From Omphiscola glabra (Eukaryota > Mollusca > Gastropoda > Lymnaeidae): a stretch of DNA of 64,000 nucleotides. The position numbers and the translations under genes were made by a program. The stretch covers positions 13,466,435 through 13,530,434 of the forward strand of contig OZ024802.1 of NCBI GenBank assembly GCA_964017045.1, read 5' to 3'. Shown here piece by piece: positions 21,998 through 34,436 of the stretch. Positions within the stretch are counted from its first letter, which is position 1. Each line of letters starts with the position of its first letter. Below the pieces are notes generated by a model that made no database searches, had not been told where the DNA came from, and saw only the letters and a program-made list of their open reading frames with translations.

Positions 21998-24426
21998 CAG
22001 GGGTGGGCAAACTTTTTGACTCGCGGGCCACAATGGTTTCTAAAATTTGACAGAGGGGCCGGGTCAGAATAGGAGATTGGTGTGTTTATGTGAACTAATA
22101 TATATTAAATGTAAAAATCATTACATGAAAAGATTTGGCCTTTCATAGGCAGCAAAACACCATTGTGCTTAGTTTATTGTAAAAATTGTTTTACAAATTT
22201 ATTAATTTAATAACGTAGTAATAAACTCCCATTCAGTTTCAGTTGGAACAGTGTTGTTGGTCTCCTTTTTTTGCAAGTGCATCAATGTCTGGCATTATAT
22301 TTGTTGTGGCAATTCTCAAGATAGATCCGAGGTGTTGGTCTGTTAACTTAGATCTGTGACGGGCGTTGTTGATGTTCATGATGCTGAATGTCTGTTCACA
22401 CACATAGGTTGAGCCAAACAACGTCAGCATCTTCTGTGCCATCCTCCGGAGGTTTGGAAACGTGGCTTCGTTAAGTGAAGCATAAAAGTCGTTCAGTTTA
22501 AGAGAGTTAAACTTCTCCTTCAATACAGAGTCAGACCGAAGATCTATCAGTTCCAACTGCAGCTCCTGTGGTGCTGTTTCAGGGTCTCGTGACAGGGGAC
22601 AGGACACGAGCTGAAGTGACTTTTCAATTTTTTCAAAGTCACAGAAACGACGGCAGAATTCTCCGTGCAGGTCGTCCCGTGATTTGCTGTATTTCTGCGC
22701 GTTTCGGGTCGCCTCTTTCTGCATGGCTAGAGTGGGGAAATGAGTGAAAGATTTGTTTGAAATTTTTCTGGAGAAAAGAGTCAGCTTGGATTTGAAGGCC
22801 ATAACATTTGTGTACATGTCGTGCACAAATTGATCTTTCCCCTGTAGCTTGGTGTTCAGCTCATTCATGTGCAAATGTATGTCCACAGCAAACGCAAAGT
22901 CACAAAGCCAGTTCTTGTCGCTTAGCTCGGGAAATTCGTCGGATCTCCCCATTAACTCCAAAAATGCAGTGATCTCCTCCTTCAGCTCCCACACTCTTTG
23001 AAAGACTTTACCCAAACTTAGCCAGCGCACACGAGAGTGGTAAAGTAAGTCCTGGTGATCTGCATCGGTTTCTTCCAGGAACGCAATAAACTGACGATGC
23101 TGAAGTCCCCTTGCTCATATAAAGTTAACAAGTTTTATGACTGGATTCATGACGTGATTTAGCTGCAATATAGACTTACACAGAACTTCCTGATGAATGA
23201 TGCAGTGAAGGAAAATAGCATCCTGATCAGGATTTTCCTCTTTTACTTTGTCCTGCAATCTTTTTTGCAGCCCAACGTTTTTCCCAGTTAAATTTGGCGA
23301 TCCATCCGTGGTGACATTGGCAAGTTTACTCCAAGGTAGCTTCATTCTCTCGATGACAGCAGACACCTGGTTATACAAGTCCTCTCCCCTCGTTTTTCCT
23401 TTCATGGACTCCATTGTCAAAAATTCCTCTGTGATTTCAAAACTGTCGCTAATCCCTCGGATAAAAATTAGTTGTTGTGCAGTGTCTTTTATGTCGTTAC
23501 TTTCATCCAGTGCTAGTGAATAAAACTTAAAGGACTCCGCCTTTTTGTTTAATTTGCCAGCTGTATCCTTGTCAATCAATTCGACACGGCGAGTCACAGT
23601 TCTGCGTGATAAACTGATTTGTTCAAATTTGCCTTTGCTCTCCGGACACAAGAGACCTGCCATGCATTCTTTTAAAAATTGGCCTTCGGAGAAAGGCTTA
23701 CTGGCCTTTGCTAATTTGAATGCCAGCAAAAACTTGCCTTAGTACTTGACTCTTGAATCGCAGTTTGTCTGTGAAAAATATTTTGCTGAGTCTGAAAATT
23801 AGCCGTCAATCTCTGAGCTGTAGCCGCCAGTTCTTGTGGAGACTGTTTACTAGCGTAGTTAGCATGTTTTGTGGTAAAGTGGCGGCTGATGTTGTATTCT
23901 TTAAAAACTGCTATAGTTTCTTGGCATATCAGACATACAGCTGTTGATCGGACTTCAGTGAAAAAATATTTTGTTGTCCACTCTTTATTGAACACTCGGC
24001 ACTCACTGTCTACTTTTCTTTTCTTCTGTCCGCTCATTTTTACTGAAGGGCTGAAAGTGCAAAGCGAAAAAATGAAGTAGAGAGTAACCGTAATGCATCA
24101 CACTCAAGAAAATCACTAAAATAATGCTTCAAATGACAAGTAAACCTTGGTTTCGCTTGTAAACAATGAAGTACCACTCTTCTATGTAAAAGTTTTATTT
24201 AAAAATAGCTCTTAAAAAGTTTAACCAAGAAATAGCAAAGAAACAAACATGATATCGAAACGACGCAGAGCGCGTTGGTAAGCGGTTTTGAGAACGGCGG
24301 ATGAACGCAGTGTGCGTTGCTCAGCAGCGAAAGAGTTAATAATATAACGTGGACGAGTTCGGCGGGCCGGATTAAAAAGCCCAATGGGCCGTATATGGCC
24401 CGCGGGCCGTAGTTTGCCCATGTCTG
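21998..24426 (-). mobile_element. Inner hAT element (2429 bp) with perfect 8-bp target duplication
   Basis: It starts 'caggggtgggcaaact' at 21998, and its opposite end is 'agtttgcccatgtctg' finishing at 24426. The 8-bp acttatac is present exactly at 21990-21997 and 24427-24434. It carries one hAT transposase on the minus strand. The perfect duplication and few coding breaks show it is the youngest layer of the nest. Confidence 0.95.
22239..24037 (-). pseudogene. hAT transposase of the inner element (GTF2IRD2-like)
   Basis: It begins at an ATG at 24037 with MSGQKKRKVDSECRVF. A BED-like finger follows (VCLICQETIA, then HFTTKHANY). The catalytic region at 23729-23115 contains YSLALDESNDIKD (first Asp), NVTTDGSPNLTGKN (second Asp) and HCIIHQEVLCK. 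The last part, 23030-22239, starts MRWLSLGKVF and ends with the hATC dimerisation region (TYVCEQTFSIMNINN). Two frame breaks, near 23720 and 23110-23030, separate three otherwise long open frames. Total length is about 590 residues, normal for the family. Confidence 0.9.
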
Positions 24427-24661
24427 ACTTATACTGTGTGCTTATTTTTTTACTATTAAGATAATGTAATGAATGATTTTGTGATGATAATTGTACGATT
24501 TTTAGAGTTTAAGGGTAAACAGGTCTGTTAATATGTAGATCAAAGGAGTCTAAAGAAACATTTTTTTTTTATAATCAAACATTTGTCTGCGAGTCAGATG
24601 CAGCCATCAATAGAGCCACATCTGGCATGCGAGCCATAGGTTCCCGACCCCTGATCTAGAC

Positions 24662-25140
24662 GTTGAATATTTCTTTTTTTTTATGGTACAAGTTGATCCA
24701 TTTGTGTTTTTGCCAAAGTGAGCCTAATACAAGATATATCCTTCTGAAGACCCTCAAATAAACTGCAGATACTAATGGCTGCAATGAAATAATGCATTTA
24801 AGCCATTGTGAAATCCTTCACAGAAATTAGTAGTTTTGGTGACCTTTCTATAGCAGCATCATATTTTTGTAAATAATGAGAATATATTTGAATGACAACA
24901 TTCTTCCGACATAGTATCCAGACCCAAAAAAATACTTAAATTATCTTCAACTTCTAGGCCAACATTGTTTTGTTAAGCTAAGAGCCCAGACTAAGAGCAC
25001 TGAATGTAGGGAGGTAAACCATCAGTATTGTAAATAGGTAGAGAAAAATGTCTAAGAAACAATTGACCCAACTTATATTTCCCCAAAATAAACATGAAAT
25101 CAATCTCCACATATACAAATTACAATTAGGAATGGAATAA
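24662..25140. other. AT-rich stretch with no gene seen
   Basis: No ORF or repeat with recognisable identity. Confidence 0.5.
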
Positions 25141-26470
25141 CTTCAGTGAAAAAATCCGCTGCTGCTCTACCGTTGTCCGGTGTACCGTCTTTGTCACAGC
25201 CTGTTACATCGTCCCAGTTATTTTACCGTAGTTGTCCCTTATTTGTATAAGAAACCTTGTTCTCATTCGACGTACTGTCAGACACTGACTAATGACATGT
25301 CCTTGTCCCCTGCACCCTAACAAACTATATTTTTAGGTTTAACTCTAACTATTCCTATGCAATGTCTAACTGTATGTCCGGCTATTGTTCTATTCAAATA
25401 CTTTTGATTTTCTTCATTACCATGATCGTGATGTCTGTACTGCAAATGTTAACATCCCTACATCTATTGTTTCGATAGTACTTGACACGTGCCCAGTTGT
25501 TTTCGCTGTTTATGCTGTGATGTCTTGTAAAAGGTAGTTGATGCAGGAGTCCACTCTTTTCATACCTAGCAGGTAGTTGGTGTACCAGTCCACTATTTCC
25601 ATACCGGCAACCTTAGTTTAGGGTTCTACTTTTCTCGTTGGTCAGGTGAATTCCATTGTTCATGTTTCAACTATCCCTCGTTTGGCTGATCCTGTCCCTA
25701 CTGTAGCTGTTGCGTTCGTTCGTCGAATGACCTATTTTTCTACAGTTTTGCATCCCCATCTGACTATGTCCACTTTCTTTGCTTATAATACCGGAAGTCC
25801 TCGTAGATTTTTCTCTGCGGTTCATTGCTTTACCTTCATTAGATTTTTTTTCCTTTGCCTCTTTGTATTCTTCTAATTTAACCCAGCTATTTCTTCTGCT
25901 GTTTGCTCATAATCCCATTTTAATTTCTCCATTTGTTCATTTAAAAAATATTTTTCCTCCTCCGATTTAGACAGTTCAGTGGTCAGTTTGACAATTTTGT
26001 TATTCTTTTCTTTATGGGCTATCTTTGAGTTTCTTATTTGAATTTTATAATTTTCATAAGCTGGAGTCAATTCATTAAGTTCTTTCCTTGACATATAATT
26101 CACTAATGACTGCTCTCAGTTCTGTGTTGAGTTCTGTTACTTTAGTATGCGTGCGAGTGATTTGGTAGATCTTTCTTCATCACGAGGCGGAATTGGGGTC
26201 AACTTTTTGTTTTGTTTAATAAAATTGACCTGATGATCATCAGGATGTGGATGTACGTGAATCTTATGATTGAAACTGACAGGCCTAACATCCTGGTCAT
26301 TCGGTCTGTTTCGGATGTATCTCCGACTTCGGCACTGGTCTGTTCGGTGACCTGGTTTATTGCAGTACCGGCAAAATAATTGTGTAGGTGATGGTTTCCT
26401 ATCACTGTGTGAGTCCTGATGTCGAGTTGATGTGCCAAACTGTTGTTGTTGTTGTGACGTTTTGGTCATT
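25140..26470 (-). pseudogene. Retroelement gag-like relic with zinc knuckle and coiled coil
   Basis: On the minus strand, 26469-26137 encodes a Gln-rich start and a CCHC knuckle, CRYCNKPGHRTDQC, the nucleic-acid-binding signature of retrotransposon Gag. 26103-25873 encodes a 76-residue charged coiled coil. Further downstream, to about 25140, there are broken protein-like segments with a second knuckle-like GHVISQC. No protease or RT follows, so the class (Gypsy, BEL or other) is undetermined. Confidence 0.55.
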
Positions 26471-26770
26471 GATGGTCATTGTAAAATGTGAATAAAGAAT
26501 TGTGATGTTTTGGTCATTTGATGGTCAGTGCAACATGTGGATAAAGAATTGTGATGTTTTGGTCATTTGATGGTCAGTGCAACATGTGGATAAAGAATTG
26601 TGATGTTTTGGTCATTTGATGGTCAGTGCAACATGTGGATAAAGAATTGTGATGTTTTGGCCATTGATGGTCATTGTAACATGTGAATAAAGAATTATGA
26701 CGTTTTGGCCATTGATGATCAGTGTAACATGTGAATAAAGAATTATGAAATTTTGGCCATTGATGGTCAA
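26462..26770. repeat. 49-bp tandem array, about six copies
   Basis: Units restart with 'gatgttttggtcatttgatg' at about 26503, 26552 and 26601, at a 49-bp period. The right-hand copies are more diverged. The array abuts the gag-like relic at its start codon end. Confidence 0.88.
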
Positions 26771-26960
26771 TGCTGTGAATTCATGATCTCCAAAACCATT
26801 GTGGTTGCAAGGCCAAATTCCAGGAGTACAAAATCCACTTGGAAAAGGCATGGCCTATGTGGGTACACACCTGAAGCGTGGTTATTCCTCATGAAAACAG
26901 TGATGTCAAGAGGCTGCATGAAATGTGTAGTGTTTGGGGGATGGCTCAGCATTGACTCCT
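26770..26960 (-). pseudogene. Fragment of a pogo/Tigger-type transposase
   Basis: The minus-strand frame reads LSHPPNTTHFMQPLDITVF. This matches the block around the third catalytic Asp of DDE_1 transposases (the same block reads PPNSTDKCQPLDVSFF in the 18-kb copy). Only this segment is recognisable. Confidence 0.6.
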
Positions 26961-27366
26961 GATTCTATGATGGCATTTTAGTTCTTTGTATGGGTGGCAT
27001 GCCAATCTTAAATTGAAATAATGGGCTGGTCCTTTGATGTTTTCACAAAAGTTAACAGTGGTCCATCTATTTTTCTAACTGTTCTGAGTCCACCCATCTG
27101 CTATCATTGCATGCAAGGCGTTGTCTCTGTTTGATTGAAATTATTTCGCAAGCTATTAGCTTCAGCTAACTGAAAAGGTACTTTCGTGTGGTGCCATACA
27201 TCAGGTACTTCCTTGTGGTGCCCCATACATCATTCCCTCAAGCAGCAGTGTGTGCTTGACCATTTCTTCTTTGTCTTCAGGTGGCAGGTTTGTTGACCCC
27301 CCCCCCCTCACCTTAACTCCGTCGCTTTCAAACTTGTTTTTGTTCAGCAAATGACATCCTCTTGCC

Positions 27367-29611
27367 CAGTGGTTCTCAACCTTTCTAATGCCGCGACCCC
27401 TTTATACAGTTGCTCGTGTTGTGGCGTTCCCCAACCATAAACTTATTTTCGCTGCTACTTCTTAACTGTAATTTTGCTTCTCTTATGAATTGTAATATGC
27501 AAGATGTATTTTCATTGTTACAATTTGAACATGATTAATCACAAAAAAACAATAGGTATTTAAAAATTGTGAACTATTTATTTCTAATTACAAATAAATG
27601 AGATTTGTCTTGAAGCATGGTGTAGCATGGGTAACAGTCTTAACATAACAACAGTAAACTAACTTGCTACATTTCATGACAGTATGCGTAAAAAGCCAAA
27701 GTCAGTGCAACCGTTGAGATTGTTTCTTTCTTACCAGATCAGAAATGTTCGGGGCAGTTTTTGCAAGAGAACAACGAAGATGATCTTCCACAACAAGTCG
27801 ACTTCTCTATTTAGTCTTGATTACCATGTCATCTATTCTTCTGTGGACAGTGTTGTTAGGTAAGGAAATTGCACTCAATTTCGTAACAAATTCGTCTCTG
27901 ATCATAACGCGAACAATGTTTTTGGCCGCTGGCAGCAATAAATCTTCAGCAATGGTGTGAAGTTTCATAGCTCTGGCGATTCTGAGTGCCTCCAAATATG
28001 AAGCTTCAACGGCTGCTACGTTTTGTTTGTGGTACTTGCCACCAGTGTCAAGTCTGGCTTTCTGGAGTCCATCAGCTTTACTTCTGAAATAGTTGGTATC
28101 TTTGCCGGCAAAGCTCGTATGCTTGCTTTCGAAATGGCGTTTTAGTTTGTTCGGCCTTATAGATTCGGCTGATAGAACTTCACAACAAATACCACAATGA
28201 GGTTGCTCAATCCCTGTTATAATTATTTATGTAAAACCATACTGCAAATAATCCTCATTGTATTTTCTTTTCTTAATGTTCTTCTCTAAACAATCCATTG
28301 TCATGGGTTGGTTTGCTAATGAAAATAATATATAGCAATAGCTTTAAAAGATGATATATTAAAGAGCTTCAGTTTAAAAAATAGACATGTAAGAAGAGTT
28401 TGAGAAAAGGGGATTTTAAAGTTTGAAAGTATCCAACATTTTCCCAAGTAAAAATAAAATGCTATAACTTGCCTGTATTTAGTGATATCATTTTACTTTA
28501 AAAATACAAAAGTTACTAGGTATTTTGTGACAGATTTTTACAGCTTATTACCAGGCTGACCCAAAAATGTGACTTGTCTACTTTTTCAACTGAAAATTGA
28601 AATTTTATTAATTAAACTATATGTTATTGGTTTTTAAAAGCCAATTACATCTCTTATTCATCTCGTATTAAACTAATGTGATCTCTATTAATAATAAAAC
28701 AAACTGTGGCCGAAAAAACATACACTTATTTTTCAAAAAATCTTAGATTTTTTTTTATCTAAAGCAGTGTACAAGCCACTGAGATTTTGTACTTGTGGTG
28801 TAATGACTCTGATATAATTTATTACTTATATATTTTATACTTTCACAGTGTCATTATCATTCAGCTCATTATAAATTATAAGTGGCATATGAGTAAATTG
28901 ACTCATTGTGACCTTGAACAGGTACTGAAATTTATGGAATAAGCTTATTTTATGCTATTTTACACATACACTAGCATCAGTCATTACTCAGTTCACTGTA
29001 ATCTTTTTATGCTATTAATGAAAGTCTAATGGCCGGCATTTTCAATAACAATGAAAAATGTTTTTAACAGCTTTAATCAGCTGGGACTAAATACAATTGC
29101 ACAAAATGATTGACAATGATTATGTTGTAAATCATTGTAATACTCTCATCACTCAGTGGTCAGATTCAAAAGAAGGTGTGAAACAGTAGACAAGCTGAGC
29201 ATTATTTTTATTTGCGTTTTATTTTTTGCTTTTATCAGGCAATTATCGTTCATCATAAGCATTTTTTTGACAGAGACATAACTTAGTAAGACAGCATGCT
29301 GAGCTTACTCTCATACGGGCAAAATAGTTCTGACTGCAGGTGATGGCTACTGAAACTGATTAAACTTAATCCTAAACTCTCCTCTCAGTACATTGATTCT
29401 AATCACATAAAACAGTGACTATCTTTACCACAAATAAAAGGTGAATGGTTCAAGGGGGATAACACACAAATGAAAATATGTGACATGTCTGGTTTTTCAG
29501 CTGGACCAAAGCGATCGGTTTCTAAGACCATCGGCACTGGAAATGTGTTTTACAATGGTCTTAGGCGACCCCAGAGAAAGGGTCTCGCGACCCACAGGTT
29601 GAGAACCGCTG
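27367..29611 (-). mobile_element. Internally degenerate hAT element (2245 bp)
   Basis: The left end is 'cagtggttctcaacctttct' at 27367, and the right end finishes 'ggttgagaaccgctg' at 29611, near-perfect TIRs. The flanking 8-mers (ctcttgcc and cgcattca) match only 4/8, so the duplication has decayed or the end call is off. The interior keeps only the N-terminal part of a transposase (27790-28305). The remainder is AT-rich filler. The first and last 75 or so bp match the MITE at 56100-56296. Confidence 0.78.
27790..28305 (-). pseudogene. N-terminal hAT transposase remnant (ZBED5/SCAND3-like)
   Basis: From an ATG near 28300 the minus-strand frames encode KRKYNEDYLQYGF. A BED finger follows (CGICCEVLSAESIRPNKLKR, then HFESKH), and then, after small breaks, the KLHTIAEDLLLPAAKNIV region (27995-27807). 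The catalytic core and dimerisation domain are absent. The order and wording closely follow the transposase at 12.5-14.4 kb, indicating a related family. Confidence 0.75.
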
Positions 29612-29619
29612 CGCATTCA

Positions 29620-31008
29620 CTGAGGCCACAAAACACCACCTTTGTATTCTTCAAGTGCTTGTTTGAGATCTTAAAATTAAAAAAACCACTGTTGATATGG
29701 GAAAAATTTGTGTGTAGAATTCACAACCTCTACAAAATTAAAGATAAATTGTTTGAAAATACTTGAAGGCAAAAAGAAAAGCGGTTTTAGGTGAGCTTTA
29801 TGATAAAGAAAGAAAATATAAAATAGAAAGACAAACAATAACTAAATAGAAATTCCCATTTATGCGAGAGAAAAATATAAAAAATAGGTCAGGAGAGACT
29901 GCTAGAGGTAGAGCATGATGGAAGAGGTGGGGGAGAAAGGTGATGGAGAAGAAAAAGCTAAGAGTCAGAAGCAGAGCCAGAAAGATTGATACCTAGTCAA
30001 TAATACACATACATCTAGACCTAGTTTGGAAATGTGAATGCAACTTTTTATGATACAACATATTGGCAAAGTTTGTGGTACCCAAAAAGCCTATTGGTAT
30101 ATATAGCGTATGTAAGGGAATGGGGCCCTGGACCCCAAAGGAGTGGATATTATGAGTTCTGTACTTGAATGTGGATAATCAAGTGTATATTTACTAAATT
30201 TGGTCAAGATCCATACGTAGGAGTTTTGTTTTTAATTTTATTTATGTAGTTCATATATGAAAAACAAAATTATCTGATATAATAAACGAGCGTGACAAAA
30301 CTGATAATGTACATTCCCCTTCTTATAAGTAAAATTAATAAATAGCATCGATTGCTTTTTAAATTGCTAAACTTAAATACTAATTTAGCTTTTGTATTTT
30401 TAACATTTAATAAGTTTGTACTTTTTATTCATTCCAAAAATCAACTTTTATTAACTTTATAAAGTAGTAAAAACTCTACATTTGAAAATAATTTTAATAA
30501 GAATTTGCCTTTTAATTAAATTGGTTTAACAAAACTAAATAGCCAAATAGAATTTTTAATGCACTTATCACTGATCTAGATTAGAAATAAGCATATTAAA
30601 TGAAAAAAAATCTTCTGCGTAAGTAAGGGGGCTACAATCCAGTGGATGATTTATTTATTTTTTTTAAAACTCTGTGTAGCCCACTATACACTATACATTC
30701 ATTTTGCCCAGTGCAGCACAAGATAAGCCTCAGAATAAATTTGATCAATAATTAACCTTCTTCGATACATTTATATCGATGGTAGGAAATTGAGTTCATG
30801 CATTTTTACTTGGATGACAATATCTTTCAATCCAATGACAATTCAGTTGTAAAAAAAAAAGAAGCTATATTCTCATTTTACATATGAACATATGTTAACC
30901 AATTAAGAAAATCAATGACTTTAACCAAACTTAAAATATTTTCATAATTATCCCCAGGGATATCAAAACCCAATCACTTTACACAAGGGAAAATTTAATT
31001 TAAAAAAT
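29620..31008. other. AT-rich stretch with no gene seen
   Basis: It includes a purine-rich patch (29880-29990). No protein or RNA feature was recognised. Confidence 0.5.
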
Positions 31009-31864
31009 AGATTTTATTAGATAGAGAGATAGAAAGACAGACAGACAGGCAGACAAATACACAGATAGATGATAGATAGATAGATAGAGATGTAGATAAA
31101 ATATAGCTAGACGGATAGATGGATGGATGGATGGAAGGGTTGTGGGTGGTGGGTGAGAGGATGAATGGATGGATAGATAGGTAGGTAGAAAGGTAGGTAG
31201 GCAGGTAGGTAGGTAAGTAGGTAGATATATATGTAGGGAGGGAGATAGGTAGATAGATGGGTACATAGATACAGACCTGTTTACTCTTACGATTTTGGCG
31301 TACAATGTACGATTTTGATGTGTATACATTATATATACTGAGTGTTTTTTTACTATTAAAATAATGTATTGAACGATTTTGTGATGATGTTGTACGATTT
31401 TAAGATTTTGAGGGTAAACAGGTCTGTAGATAGTAGCTGGATTGGTAGATAGTTAGGTATAGGTAGGTAGGTAGGTGGGCAGGTAGATGGTAAATAGGTA
31501 GATGATAGATAGATAGGTAGATAGATAGATAAACAGACAGGCAGTCAGACAGACAGAAGGAGAGACAGAAAGAGAGACAAACAGACAGAAAGAGAGACAA
31601 TCAGAGAGACAAACAGACAGAAAGAGATGTAGACAGACAGAGAGATAGAACGAGAGACAGACATAATGACAGATAGAGAGACAGAGACTGACAGTGAGAC
31701 AGACTGAGAGACAGCTTGAGAGACAAACATAGAGACAGACAGACAGACATATAGACCGGCAGAGAAACAGAGAGACAGACAGAGAGAAAGAGAGACAGAC
31801 AGAGAGAAAGAGAGATAGACAGACAGAGAGACAGACAGTCAGACAGACAGATAGATCATCCTTG
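31009..31864. repeat. GATA/GACA compound microsatellite, interrupted by a MITE
   Basis: Interspersed gata, gaca and ggta/ggat tetranucleotides fill 31009-31269 and 31430-31864. The long Ser/Leu/Cys/Val-rich minus-strand ORFs here are artefacts of the tetranucleotide repeat. Confidence 0.92.
31272..31426. mobile_element. 155-bp MITE with 13-bp perfect TIRs and TA target duplication
   Basis: 'cagacctgtttac' at 31272 is matched by 'gtaaacaggtctg' ending at 31426, flanked by TA on both sides (31270-31271, 31427-31428). The TA duplication suggests a Tc1/mariner-type transposase in trans. It sits inside the microsatellite, and the same element occurs in the 19.7-24.7 kb nest. Confidence 0.9.
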
Positions 31865-31903
31865 AATAATTGCAAAAAAGTTATCTTAATTCAGTAAACT
31901 ATA

Positions 31904-32633
31904 TCTATACATATATAAGTATATCCCGTATGTGCTTCTATACCATCAATCTAAAGTGATGAAAATTGTGTGAATAGTAAAAAAATGCAAATGTTTCTGA
32001 ATTATTACACACATTTTACAATTACCGTTTTGGGACCGGGGACCTAATTTCTTTTTTTCCCCCTTTTATGAGCTAAATATAATTTTCGTATGCGTTCCTA
32101 TACCATTCATCCGATTGCGATAAAACTTTGGTAAGTTGTTGTGCGCACAAACGGTTTCTGAATTAGCTTATCCATTTTGACATATTTCTTTTCGGGCCGG
32201 AACCCCAAATTATATTTTTCTTATATGAGCTATACAAATATAATTTCAATCAGTGCTATTGCATGGGTGGCTAGAAATCAATCAAATACAAACGACATTT
32301 CAGTTTGTGTGTGACATAAGTACAACCATTTTAAAATTTTACGTTTGGGGCCGGGGGCCTTATTTTAAAAATAATAAATATTTGAGCTATCTACATATAA
32401 TTTAAACCAGAGCTACTGCGTGTGTGGACTAAATTTTGAAAATACACGCTTCTCACGTGGACAGCTATATGTTGCCTGCTCACGCGTTGAAAAAACTTCT
32501 AATTTATTTTTGTACGCACTAGACGGAAAAAAACAATAAATATTTTCTATTTAAAAATTACTTTAAAACTTAATTAAAACACAAACACTTTTTTACATTG
32601 AGTGGCATGCAACGGATGCCGGGTTCTCGCTAG
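31904..32633 (+). mobile_element. Short Helitron, copy 1 (plus strand)
   Basis: The 3' end is CTAG (32630-32633), preceded by a hairpin GGCAT...ATGCC about 10 nt upstream. The proposed 5' end is TC at 31904, and the element lies between host A (31903) and T (32634), the Helitron target. Upstream of the 3' end, the plus-strand frame keeps the last residues of a Rep/helicase (RGQLYVACSRVEKTSNLFLY, then a stop). It is derived from the 3' end of an autonomous element. Confidence 0.8.
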
Positions 32634-34030
32634 TTTTAAATGTTTAATTTTTTAAAAATTGTTTCTTTATGTTGCAACAGGATAGCAAAATTTTCTGTTT
32701 TGTCTTTAATTTCCTGGTAAGTCATTGAAGTTAATCAAATTGTTCTTGATTACTCCATAACTTATCTATCTTTGAATCTGCATCTTAAAAAAACTTAAAC
32801 TGTTCTCATTTTTGAGATCCTGAATTGTTTTTGTAAGCTCAGTAAAATTAAAACTGATTCAGACTCATGGAACCTTGACAACACATGACATGAGTGTCAT
32901 GTGCTCCTTCACTATGTTCTATCAAATTCCTCTTGCTGTCCTCTAGTGTTTATTTTTATGTTATTGTAATTTACTGTTGTTGTTGGTCGAAGAAGGCTTC
33001 TTGCCGACATGTTCATTGTCTTGTTGCATCTTTTTTTAAGGTTTTCCCTTAGTTTGTTTAGCTTATTTCCTTCTTTGTTAATTAACTTTAGCTTACACGA
33101 ATGTAATAAATATGGTTTTTAAGAGGCTAGACAGTTCACGGAACGTCAGGTAAAATATTGGGGCTCACCATGTGTATCACAAATGAACATATTCTTTCAT
33201 TCAATTAGCGATTATTTTCATTTTTTTGCATACTGGCACATTTGAAATATATAAACCTATGCATCATTTTTTTTGTGATGATGCGCATCATTTCAATGTA
33301 ACCGCCTCTATTTAGACTGATTTTAAAGAATTTGTTAAAATAATTAGTAAATCATAAAACAGTTTTACTATTTAGTAACTACTAAAATAAAAAGGATTTA
33401 TATAAACACAACCAATACAACTAAGTTTAGAATGATGAAAAACTATATTCAGAAGTATGCAAAAGTGCATCACTGGATTTTGAACTTATAAAAAATATTT
33501 GGGGAAGGGGCTCAGCCTCCTGCCAGAAACTTCCCCCACCCCCACTGTTGCTCTGGAGACTTCAGCGGGCATTCTACATTTTTGGCTCCCCAACACATCT
33601 TTATATATTAAACTGTCAAATGATGGGCACCCTTTTTATTTGCAGTAGTGTACTGTACATAAATATACAAACGCCAGTCATCTAATTGGAATTTATAAAG
33701 CCAATGCTATTAAATATCTTCATTTAAAGGTCTCTCAGTTCCTGTGAAGTTTGTTAGCCCATTATTGATTGTCATGTAAATGGCAAGTTTTACACCATTT
33801 ATCTCTTTTTATAACATCAAAATATGAGCTTGTAGATATTAGGACAATGTCTTTCCTGGTTGGTCTGGAGGATTTCAAGGCCAACTATAAAAAAAATATA
33901 TGTACTGACTACTTCTTTTTTTAATCTAAAAAAATTTACGGTCATAAACAATTGTTTATGGAGCCATTTTTTAGAATATTGATTTGTTAAAACTTTGGAG
34001 CTAAAAACTTTAAAAAATGCCCTTGTGTTA
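32634..34030. other. AT-rich stretch with no gene seen
   Basis: Only short frames and homopolymer runs. Confidence 0.5.
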
Positions 34031-34115
34031 TGGCTATAGTTCTAATGAGAAATCTATGTCATTAGTTCTAATGAGAAATCTATGTCATTAGTTCTAATGA
34101 GAAATCTATGTCATC
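34030..34115. repeat. 26-bp tandem repeat, three copies
   Basis: 'attagttctaatgagaaatc' plus 'tatgtc' is repeated three times, virtually identical. Confidence 0.85.
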
Positions 34116-34259
34116 TAACACAAGTTCAAAGCTAATAAGAAAAAAGTCTAAAATGGTAAGAAATCTCTAAGTTTTCACTCTCTAATTATAAGGTACATTA
34201 AAAATTTTGAAGGACAATTTCTTTTTTTACAAAGTCATTCTATGTCAAATTACTTACAA

Positions 34260-34436
34260 AATGTCCATAAATTCGTTGACTTGCCCCAATGCATAGGGTC
34301 CATAAATTCATTGACCTGCCCCAATGCATAGGGTCCATAAATTCATTGACCTGTCCCAATGCATAGGGTCCATAAATTCATTGACCTGCCCCAATGCATA
34401 GGGTCCATAAATTCATTGACCTGTCCCAATGCATAG
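34260..34436. repeat. 35-bp tandem repeat, five copies
   Basis: Units contain 'gtccataaattcattgacct' plus 'gccccaatgcatagg'. Copies are nearly identical. Confidence 0.88.

Larger units (their letters stand above)
21931..24527. mobile_element. MITE copy inside the outer hAT, split by the inner hAT
   Basis: The two halves, 21931-21997 and 24435-24527, join to reproduce the 155-bp MITE found intact at 31272-31426. The terminal 'gtaaacaggtctg' is present on the right, and a diverged 'gagaactgtttac' on the left. Without the insert it is about 160 bp. Confidence 0.88.
19662..24653 (-). mobile_element. Outer hAT element, interrupted by a nested MITE and a second hAT
   Basis: The left terminus is 'caggggtcgggaacc' at 19662 and the right terminus its reverse complement ending at 24653. 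The flanking 8-mers are atcttgac (19654-19661) and atctagac (24654-24661), a 7/8 match. Removing the nested MITE (21931-24527) leaves about 2.4 kb, a normal hAT size. Its own transposase relic is at 19879-21500 on the minus strand. Confidence 0.9.

Noticed and set aside
25646..25970. Plus-strand ORFs rich in Phe/Leu
   Set aside because: They are antisense shadows of the minus-strand coiled-coil gag-like relic.
31000..31875. Long Ser/Leu/Val/Cys-rich minus-strand ORFs
   Set aside because: They are translations of the GATA/GACA microsatellite. Every frame is open because of the four-base period.
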